DNA from: Ruthenibacterium sp.
Lineage (GTDB): Bacteria; Bacillota; Clostridia; Oscillospirales; Ruminococcaceae
Assembly (NCBI GenBank): GCA_020025255.1
Contig: JAHHSK010000080.1
Span: 1-6,923, forward strand
Reading direction: 5' to 3'
Length of the DNA stretch: 6,923 bases
Shown here piece after piece: positions 1 through 3,641 of this stretch; the first letter of the stretch is position 1; the number at the start of each line of letters is the position of its first letter. Position numbers and translations under genes: made by a program. The notes beneath the pieces were generated by a model. It was not told the origin of the DNA. It ran no database searches and worked only from the letters and a program-made list of their open reading frames with translations.

Positions 1-55
1 TTTCTCTATCAAAGCTTGCAAAAAAACGCCGAGGATCATTCCCCGGCGTTTTTTC
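1..55. repeat. 55-bp direct repeat, copy 1 (carries terminator)
   Basis: These 55 bases are identical to 982-1036. The copy may extend left beyond the window, so 55 bp is a minimum on that side; on the right the two copies diverge after position 55 (ATTC versus TGAT). The repeat contains a complete intrinsic terminator plus about 19 bases beyond it (CTATCAAAGCTTGC core). It lies at the 3' end of hicB, whose TGA stop uses its last two bases. Seen directly; the role in recombination is inference. Confidence 0.95.
20..54 (-). terminator. Intrinsic terminator of hicAB (probably bidirectional)
   Basis: A CGCCG arm (27-31) pairs with CGGCG (44-48). The flanking A7 (20-26) and T6 (49-54) runs extend the stem, and a further GG/CC pair follows after one mismatch, leaving loop ATCATT. 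Read on the minus strand, the stem is followed by seven U, directly after the hicB stop. The T6 on the other side would let it also work for plus-strand transcripts. Confidence 0.9.
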
Positions 56-431
56 ATTCAATATTCAGTTTTTTCTTCAATGCATCTTGTAAGATCCCTG
101 AAAAATTCACATGTTCCGCTTCGGCAGCTTCATTGAGCCATGCGGGAATCGTGAGCGTTTTCTTTACTGATTTGGTGTTGTGTCTGCGTTGGTAGGCCAG
201 CATATCAAATGGCACTACTACCACGAAGTCACCTGCGGAAACACGAATTGCATCAGGTGCTGATGCTGCCGGAGGTTCTTTCCCACCGTCCAGAAATAAA
301 CCGATTGCCTCTGTAACCATAGCGAATGCATCTTCCAAGGTATCGCCTTGAGAAAAGCATCCGTTTAGATCCGGAACGCTGGTAGAATACCCAGTGGCTT
401 CAGGATGAAAGATGACAGGGTAAAAAAGCAT
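54..431 (-). CDS. hicB: HicB-family antitoxin
   Basis: This is a 125-residue HicB-type antitoxin, expected to bind and neutralise the HicA RNase encoded just upstream and to repress the operon. The N-terminal half (about residues 1-50) has the HicB partial RNase H-like fold signature: a start MLFYPVIF, then YSTSVPDLNG and a helix beginning TLEDAFAM. The C-terminal part (about 84-125, KKTLTIPAWL... to NFSGILQDAL) looks like a ribbon-helix-helix DNA-binding domain, the usual type in one HicB subgroup. The chosen start ATG at 431 has AGAAAGGA nine bases upstream; an in-frame ATG at 482 would add 17 non-conserved residues and lacks such a site. It lies 56 bases after hicA and runs straight into the terminator. 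The family call is secure; actual toxin neutralisation is inferred. Confidence 0.93.
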   Translation of the reverse strand: MLFYPVIFHPEATGYSTSVPDLNGCFSQGDTLEDAFAMVTEAIGLFLDGGKEPPAASAPDAIRVSAGDFVVVVPFDMLAYQRRHNTKSVKKTLTIPAWLNEAAEAEHVNFSGILQDALKKKLNIE

Positions 432-481
432 AGTACATTTTCCTTTCTGTGTATTGTGTTTGAATATGTGGAATGAAGGCA

Positions 482-501
482 CGGGGCTTATTTCAGCCCC
501 G
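482..501 (-). promoter_or_regulatory. Intra-operon hairpin at the hicA stop codon
   Basis: A 7-bp perfect stem, CGGGGCT/AGCCCCG with a 6-base loop, contains the end of hicA including its TAA. No U-run follows on the minus strand, so it is unlikely to be a full terminator. It could slow 3' exonucleases or separate hicA and hicB expression. The stem is seen; function is inference. Confidence 0.55.
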
Positions 502-676
502 CTTGCTTCAAGATGCTTTGTTCAGTTCCTTTTTTCAGGTCTTTGGCATGAAAGGGAACAATTACTGTTTGACCCGTATTGGAATTAAAGTATTTACGGT
601 GTGACCCATTTGAACTTATGTATTCAAAACCGCTTGCTTCAAGAAGCTTTGCAATTTCCTTTGGGGTCATCGGCAT
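488..676 (-). CDS. hicA: HicA-family mRNA interferase toxin
   Basis: This 62-residue protein matches the HicA family in length and pattern: N-terminal helix (PKEIAKLLEASGF), then the diagnostic GSHRKY segment with the likely catalytic histidine at residue 26, a beta strand TVIVPFH, and the C-terminal helix ending ILKQAGLK. HicA proteins have a double-stranded-RNA-binding-like fold and cleave mRNA, halting translation. The start ATG at 676 has AGGAG eight bases upstream. A second in-frame ATG lies two codons in, at 670. Toxin precedes antitoxin, the standard hicAB order. No truncation or loss of the histidine is visible, so the toxin is probably active; in a prophage it may serve maintenance or phage exclusion (inference). 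Confidence 0.94.
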   Translation of the reverse strand: MPMTPKEIAKLLEASGFEYISSNGSHRKYFNSNTGQTVIVPFHAKDLKKGTEQSILKQAGLK

Positions 677-701
677 GAAATCATCTCCTATCTATGCTTT
701 A

Positions 702-730
702 ATTATAACACGTGTAATACGTATTGTCAA
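702..730 (-). promoter_or_regulatory. hicAB promoter with palindromic operator-like spacer
   Basis: Read on the minus strand there is a perfect TTGACA (725-730), a 17-base spacer and a perfect TATAAT (702-707), placed 25 bases before the hicA ATG. The spacer holds two palindromes with ACGT centres nine bases apart: ACACGTGT (708-715) and AATACGTATT (716-725). Such sites between the -35 and -10 are suitable for a ribbon-helix-helix repressor such as HicB. The promoter is seen directly; the repressor assignment is inference. Confidence 0.9.
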
Positions 731-764
731 GAAAAAACGGAGCAAACCAAACAAAAAGTTAAAT

Positions 765-784
765 CGTTATCCGGCAGGATAACG
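765..784. promoter_or_regulatory. Perfect 8-bp inverted repeat upstream of hicAB promoter
   Basis: CGTTATCC and GGATAACG are perfect inverted arms separated by GGCA. The site sits 35 bases upstream of the hicA -35 box and has no immediate T-run on either strand. It could be a protein-binding site or an RNA hairpin; function unknown. Confidence 0.5.
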
Positions 785-864
785 GCTTTATAAATATGGG
801 AATGTCGGTATAACAGATGCTGACGGGTGGGTATGGGGATTTCAGAAAAGGAAGGTGGTAGATC

Positions 865-942
865 GTGGCTACGAAAGGCAACAAATCCGGATTTTCCAAA
901 ATACGCCCTTTAAAGCCCCTGTTTATCCGTGATATAGTGTAA
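865..942 (+). CDS. Possible 25-residue peptide or 5' remnant of a gene
   Basis: A GTG start (865) follows GGAAGGTGG with six bases between, a good ribosome site, and opens a short frame beginning MATKGNKSG and ending at TAA 940-942. The product is basic with no recognisable domain. It lies in the otherwise gene-free stretch between the hicAB promoter and the second repeat copy. It could be a real small peptide, or the truncated start of a gene whose body was lost when the neighbouring cassette was exchanged. I see no convincing promoter. The rest of 731-981 holds only the inverted repeat at 765-784 and a weak hairpin at 954-973 (GGCAGG/CCTGCC). Confidence 0.3.
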   Translation: MATKGNKSGFSKIRPLKPLFIRDIV

Positions 943-981
943 ATAGGCAAAAGGGCAGGAAGGGACGCCTGCCGCCGGTTC

Positions 982-1036
982 TTTCTCTATCAAAGCTTGC
1001 AAAAAAACGCCGAGGATCATTCCCCGGCGTTTTTTC
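982..1036. repeat. 55-bp direct repeat, copy 2 (carries terminator)
   Basis: Identical base for base to 1-55, at an offset of 981. Here the left boundary can be seen: the sequence before it (CCGCCGGTTC) is not part of the visible copy 1, which begins at the window edge. The last codons of the 1017-1220 gene lie inside this copy. Confidence 0.95.
1001..1035 (-). terminator. Intrinsic terminator of the small-gene operon
   Basis: Same structure as at 20-54: CGCCG (1008-1012) with CGGCG (1025-1029), extended by A7 and T6. On the minus strand seven U follow the stem. The stop codon of the upstream gene (1017-1019) falls in the loop of this hairpin, so translation overlaps the terminator. Confidence 0.88.
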
Positions 1037-1220
1037 TGATAATGATTTGATGATTTTTTTCATCGATGATTTTTTCAATGCGGAAGGGCGTTCCGTCTTC
1101 GGAAATTAACCCGGCATTTCGCAGTTCTGCTACACCGATGCTTACGGTATAGCTGGATACATAACCATTTCCACCCTTTTTAGGTGAAAGCTTCAATGGC
1201 TTTCCTTCATTTTTTTTCAT
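1017..1220 (-). CDS. Small basic protein, possibly AbrB/MazE-like
   Basis: This 67-residue protein has a Lys/Gly-rich N-terminus (KKNEGKPLKLSPKKGGNGY) followed by an alternating strand-turn pattern: SYTVSIGVAELRNAGLI, then EDGTPFRIEKI and NHQIIIRK. The order (strand, short helix with AG, loop, strand with acidic residues, final strand) recalls the swapped-hairpin SpoVT-AbrB/MazE fold of DNA-binding antitoxins and transition regulators. The resemblance is by eye only. The start ATG 1220 has AAGGAG seven bases upstream. It overlaps the 3' end of the preceding 53-residue gene by 14 bases, implying translational coupling. Its last residues (KNAGE) are encoded by the direct-repeat terminator, suggesting the original 3' end was replaced. 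If it binds DNA, its own promoter at 1568-1596 is an obvious target (inference). Confidence 0.7.
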   Translation of the reverse strand: MKKNEGKPLKLSPKKGGNGYVSSYTVSIGVAELRNAGLISEDGTPFRIEKIIDEKNHQIIIRKNAGE

Positions 1221-1368
1221 GGTGCATCTCCTTCAAATCCAAAACCAGAACAATAGCTGAAAGTCCGACAGCAAGCCAAGTAAGCCAGTTGAAACCATGC
1301 ATGACAGCGTAAATCACATTTGCGGCGGTCAGCATATAAAGCGGAATATTCCTCTTGCACATAGTCAT
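1207..1368 (-). CDS. 53-residue two-span membrane protein
   Basis: The product has a short basic N-terminus (MTMCKRN), two hydrophobic spans (about residues 8-25, IPLYMLTAANVIYAV, and 28-44, WLTWLAVGLSAIVLVL), and a charged tail ending HHEKK. I do not recognise a family with a defined function. Its 3' end overlaps the start of the next gene (ATG 1220; TGA 1207-1209). No clear ribosome site precedes ATG 1368 or the second ATG at 1362, so the start is less certain and translation may depend on the upstream gene. Composition and membrane pattern make a chance frame unlikely. A small membrane effector, holin-like peptide or superinfection-exclusion protein are possibilities only. Confidence 0.6.
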   Translation of the reverse strand: MTMCKRNIPLYMLTAANVIYAVMHGFNWLTWLAVGLSAIVLVLDLKEMHHEKK

Positions 1369-1383
1369 GCCAGTGGGTATAAT
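1355..1383 (+). promoter_or_regulatory. Plus-strand promoter facing the terminase genes
   Basis: TTGCAC (1355-1360), 17 bases, then a perfect TATAAT (1378-1383). The -35 is weaker than the -10. Predicted start is near 1390. It lies within and just upstream of the start of the minus-strand 53-residue gene. Support comes from the plus-strand terminator at 1630-1658, which otherwise would have no plus-strand gene upstream to serve. Confidence 0.6.
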
Positions 1384-1398
1384 ATAGTTGAGGAGTTT

Positions 1399-1416
1399 GG
1401 GGAGCTTTCGCTCCCC
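1399..1416 (-). promoter_or_regulatory. GNRA-loop hairpin after the 39-residue gene
   Basis: GGGGAGC and GCTCCCC form a perfect 7-bp stem. On the minus-strand RNA the loop is GAAA, a stable GNRA tetraloop, starting six bases after the TAA of the small peptide gene. There is no U-run after it, so it may act as a weak terminator, mRNA end stabiliser or expression divider, like the hairpin at the hicA/hicB junction. Confidence 0.6.
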
Positions 1417-1422
1417 GTACTC

Positions 1423-1542
1423 TTAGCCCTTTAGTATAGTGTAGATTACTAAGATGATATTTGCGATATAAGCAATGATTTCGATAACATCTTTAACAAT
1501 CTCACGCTTGCTTTGGGGCTTTTTCTTTTTTGGTTTGCCCAC
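1423..1542 (-). CDS. 39-residue single-span basic membrane peptide (toxin-like)
   Basis: A GTG start (1540-1542) lies seven bases after a near-perfect ribosome site AAAGGAGG and 26 bases after a TATAAT box. The peptide starts with a very basic head (MGKPKKKKPQSKR), then an amphipathic stretch (EIVKDVIE) and a hydrophobic span (IIAYIANIILVIYTIL), ending KG. It contains no cysteine. Size and layout recall prophage-encoded type I toxins and holin-like peptides (TxpA, Fst/Ldr types), although the strongly basic N-terminus differs from those and no homology is claimed. It is the first gene of the three-gene minus-strand operon. An antisense RNA may cover it entirely. Coding status is well supported by promoter, ribosome site and composition; toxicity is inference. 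Confidence 0.72.
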   Translation of the reverse strand: MGKPKKKKPQSKREIVKDVIEIIAYIANIILVIYTILKG

Positions 1543-1567
1543 TGTTTTACCTCCTTTCCATGATTCT

Positions 1568-1596
1568 ATTATACCATTACGTAACGTAAAAGTCAA
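1568..1596 (-). promoter_or_regulatory. Promoter of the small-gene operon
   Basis: On the minus strand TTGACT (1591-1596), a 17-base spacer, and a perfect TATAAT (1568-1573). The spacer contains the palindrome TTACGTAA (1577-1584) and a second overlapping ACGTAA, so two ACGT cores sit five bases apart, a likely operator. This resembles the hicAB promoter, which also has ACGT palindromes in a 17-base spacer. Confidence 0.88.
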
Positions 1597-1629
1597 CTCT
1601 TTTGTCTATCTTTTTAAAAAATATTTTCA

Positions 1630-1658
1630 GCCTGTGCCCTTGCGGCGCGGGCTTTTTT
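1630..1658 (+). terminator. Plus-strand intrinsic terminator before the terminase genes
   Basis: A 9-bp stem (GCCTGTGCC at 1630-1638 with GGCGCGGGC at 1644-1652, two G-U pairs) with a 5-base loop is followed directly by six T. It points on the plus strand although no plus-strand gene precedes it in the window. Confidence 0.85.
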
Positions 1659-1666
1659 ATTGCCGC

Positions 1667-1738
1667 AAAGCGGAACCCGGCGGGAAATGCCTGCACGCAT
1701 CGTGCTGTAAAAAGTCCCTGGCATCGGGTTCCGCTTTT
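1667..1738 (+). promoter_or_regulatory. Nested stem-loop upstream of terminase small subunit
   Basis: Perfect 13-bp arms AAAGCGGAACCCG (1667-1679) and CGGGTTCCGCTTT (1725-1737) enclose ATGCC/GGCAT (1687-1691, 1720-1724) and an inner hairpin GCACG-CAT-CGTGC (1693-1705). Four T (1735-1738) end the right arm. It may be a second terminator in the late leader, an antitermination or translational control element, or a terminase recognition site near its own gene (as for cos/pac sites in many phages). The structure is seen; the role is open. Confidence 0.7.
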
Positions 1739-1758
1739 CCATATATCAAAATAAGGAG

Positions 1759-2187
1759 GTGTTTGTTACGGTAAAAACAAAGAAAAAATTAAGCACGCGG
1801 CATCGGATTTTTGCCGAGACATACATTTCCAACGGGGCCAATGCATACAAAGCCGCTCTTGCAGCAGGATACGCAGAAAGCACCGCAAAATCCCGCAGCT
1901 ATGAGCTGCTGCGGGATGAACGGATCCAGATATATATTTCAAGCCGCCGCAAAGAGCTGGCGGAACAGACCGTGACACCGGAACGGGTGATTCTTGAATT
2001 GGCCGACATTGGCTTTGGGCAGCGGGAGTATCCGGCTTACGATATGTTTGGCGAAGAACACCAACGCAAACCCAGCATGACAGCTCGGCTGAAAGCGTTG
2101 GAGCTGATAGGCAAGAACTTGGGAATGGACAAGCCGAATATGTCAGCAGACGATGAATCGGAGGTGCAGATCATTGACGATGTGTAA
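1759..2187 (+). CDS. terS: Phage terminase small subunit
   Basis: This is the DNA-recognition subunit of the packaging motor, of the Terminase_2 (XtmA-like) type. The N-terminal helix-turn-helix region is clear (about residues 10-60: LSTRHRIFAETYISNGANAY, then AALAAGYAESTAKSRSYELL and RDERIQIYI), followed by a TPERVILELADIGFG linker and a C-terminal oligomerisation or large-subunit-binding part (ARLKALELIGKNLGM) with an acidic tail. Length 142 residues is usual. The start is odd: the ribosome site AAGGAGG (1753-1759) overlaps the only standard start, GTG 1759. At the ideal distance (eight bases) the frame has ACG 1768, just before VKTKKKLS. The true start may be a non-standard ACG, or the ATG was lost by mutation. 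Its stop overlaps the large-subunit start (ATGTGTAA). Confidence 0.92.
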   Translation: MFVTVKTKKKLSTRHRIFAETYISNGANAYKAALAAGYAESTAKSRSYELLRDERIQIYISSRRKELAEQTVTPERVILELADIGFGQREYPAYDMFGEEHQRKPSMTARLKALELIGKNLGMDKPNMSADDESEVQIIDDV

Positions 2188-3427
2188 GCTGTCAGAAATC
2201 ATATCTCCGGCGTTTTATGATGTGCACCGGGAAATCAAAGCGGGCGAGGTGCGCGAAATCGTTCTTCCCGGCGGGCGCGGCAGCACGAAATCCAGCTTAT
2301 GCAGCATCGAGCTGATCTTACAGCTGATTTTGCATCCGGAATGTCACGCAGCTGTTTTCCGCAAGGTGGGCAACACCCTGCGCACCAGCGTGTACGCACA
2401 GGTTTGCTGGGCAATCGGTGCATTGGGGCTGTACGGCAAATTCCGCTGCACCGTCAGCCCTATGGAATGCACCTATCTGCCCACCGGACAAAAGATCCTT
2501 TTTTTCGGCATGGACGATCCGGGCAAGGTGAAATCTATTAAAACGCCGTTTGGCTATATCGGAATCGCATGGTTCGAGGAGCTGGATCAGTTCGCAGGGC
2601 CGCAAGAGATCCGTAACGTGGAGCAGTCGCTTTTTCGCGGCGGCTCTTTTTCTTTAAGTCTGAAAAGCTTCAACCCGCCGGCGGCAGCTCGCAGCTGGGC
2701 AAACCGTTACGCGCTGGAAAGCGTGCCCGGCAAGCTGGTGGTGCGCAGCACGTATCTGACAACGCCGCCGCAGTGGCTGGGGCCGCGTTTCCTTGCGGAT
2801 GCAGAACATCTCAAGGCCACGAATGAAACGGCATACCGGCACGAATATCTGGGCGAGGCGGTGGGCAACGGCACACAGGTGTTTGAAAATCTGAAACTGG
2901 AGCCGATCCCGGCAGAGCAGATCAAGACTTTCGAGCGCCGGTATCATGGTGTGGACTGGGGCTGGTACCCTGACCCGTGGGCGTTCAACTCCTGCGGATA
3001 TGATCCGGCCCGCAAGGTGCTGTACATCTATGAAGAACTGACCCGGCTGCGAACTTCTAATGCGGACACCGCAAAGCTGCTGATAGATCGTAAGGTGTGC
3101 CAGGATTCGGATGCCGAGGAATATTTGACCGCTGACAGTGCCGAACCCAAGAGCTGCGGCGATTACCGGGCAGCGGGGCTGCCCTGCCGAGAAGCCGAAA
3201 AGGGCCCCGGCAGTGTTCGTGCGGGCATGAAGTGGCTGCAAAGTCTTTCGGCCATTGTTATCGACCCCGGCCGCTGCCCGGATACCGCCCGTGAATTTTC
3301 CGAATACGAGTATGAAGCCGATAAGCGCACCGGCGAAGTGCTGGAAGGTTATCCCGATACGGCCAACCACCACATTGATGCGGTGCGCTATGCAATGAAC
3401 CGAGTATGGAAACGGAGGGGCGCATGA
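2180..3427 (+). CDS. terL: Phage terminase large subunit (ATPase-nuclease)
   Basis: This motor and nuclease translocates DNA into the procapsid through the portal and cuts concatemers. With ATG 2180 it has 415 residues. The N-terminal ATPase domain shows a Walker A-type loop GGRGSTKS (31-38) and a Walker B strand ending in IAWFEELDQ (E133/E134). The C-terminal RNase H-like nuclease shows the three expected acidic sites: D259 in GVDWGW, D319 in TADSAEP and D400 in HHIDAVRYAM. The pattern fits PBSX XtmB/Terminase_3 enzymes. Start choice: GGAGGTG at 2160-2166 serves ATG 2180 (15-base spacing) or TTG 2174 (nine bases); an ATG at 2153 has no such site. It overlaps terS by eight bases and the next gene by four (ATGA). 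All key residues are present, so it should be functional. Confidence 0.95.
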   Translation: MCKLSEIISPAFYDVHREIKAGEVREIVLPGGRGSTKSSLCSIELILQLILHPECHAAVFRKVGNTLRTSVYAQVCWAIGALGLYGKFRCTVSPMECTYLPTGQKILFFGMDDPGKVKSIKTPFGYIGIAWFEELDQFAGPQEIRNVEQSLFRGGSFSLSLKSFNPPAAARSWANRYALESVPGKLVVRSTYLTTPPQWLGPRFLADAEHLKATNETAYRHEYLGEAVGNGTQVFENLKLEPIPAEQIKTFERRYHGVDWGWYPDPWAFNSCGYDPARKVLYIYEELTRLRTSNADTAKLLIDRKVCQDSDAEEYLTADSAEPKSCGDYRAAGLPCREAEKGPGSVRAGMKWLQSLSAIVIDPGRCPDTAREFSEYEYEADKRTGEVLEGYPDTANHHIDAVRYAMNRVWKRRGA

Positions 3428-3639
3428 TCGGGAAAGTAAAAGACTGGCTTTGGAAAAGGTTTCTGCCGGAGTATTGCCGCCAGAGCCTTACCGAAGAAAA
3501 CGAAAGGCTGCGCCGTCAGCTTGCGCAGGCAAAGCGGGAAAACGCAGAGCTGGAAAGCTACATTCGCGGAATGAACGCGGTTTTGCGCAGCGGCAGATGC
3601 ATCCGAATTATTGATGAGCGAAAGAAAGGGGATTCATAA
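3424..3639 (+). CDS. Small coiled-coil protein between terminase and portal
   Basis: A 71-residue highly charged protein. After a short aromatic N-terminus (WLWKRFLPEY) it has a heptad-like helix (about residues 24-53: ENERLRRQLAQAKRENAELE) ending LESYIRGMNAVL, followed by a basic tail. It overlaps the large-subunit stop as ATGA, with GGAGG just upstream, and ends two bases before the portal start, so translation is coupled. No family recognised. A role in packaging or procapsid assembly, or as an adaptor, is suggested only by position. An in-frame ATG at 3406 would add six residues. Confidence 0.8.
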   Translation: MIGKVKDWLWKRFLPEYCRQSLTEENERLRRQLAQAKRENAELESYIRGMNAVLRSGRCIRIIDERKKGDS

Positions 3640-3641
3640 GC

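Larger units (their letters stand above)
1390..1658 (+). ncRNA. Predicted antisense or leader RNA of about 270 nt
   Basis: The interval is bounded by a plus-strand promoter and a plus-strand intrinsic terminator and has no plausible plus-strand gene. The RNA would be fully complementary to the 39-residue membrane-peptide gene (1423-1542), its ribosome site and its promoter, and would carry a stable hairpin at 1399-1416 near its 5' end. Two readings are possible: an antisense antitoxin of a type I system, or a terminated leader RNA ahead of the late operon, as with the phage lambda 6S RNA from pR'. Both are inference; no family match is claimed. Confidence 0.45.

Noticed and set aside
579..782. 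Plus-strand frame opposite hicA and its promoter
   Set aside because: Antisense to a clear HicA gene and runs through its promoter; no ribosome site.
759..950. Minus-strand frame of 63 codons upstream of hicA
   Set aside because: Begins with TTG without a ribosome site, low-complexity composition and no family resemblance.
954..973. GGCAGG/CCTGCC hairpin as plus-strand terminator
   Set aside because: Only six pairs with an 8-base loop, and the following bases are GCCGG before a broken T-run; too weak to call.
1..1036. The 55-bp repeats as phage attachment sites (attL/attR-like)
   Set aside because: Both copies lie at operon ends and consist largely of a terminator; no integrase is nearby and they bracket only the hicAB cassette, so shared terminators are the simpler reading.
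1475..1774. Plus-strand frame across the terminase upstream region
   Set aside because: No ribosome site; it reads through the promoter, terminator and stem-loop DNA and overlaps the terS start.
2654..3373. Minus-strand open frame of 239 codons
   Set aside because: Fully antisense to the terminase large subunit, whose motifs are intact; no ribosome site or recognisable domain.
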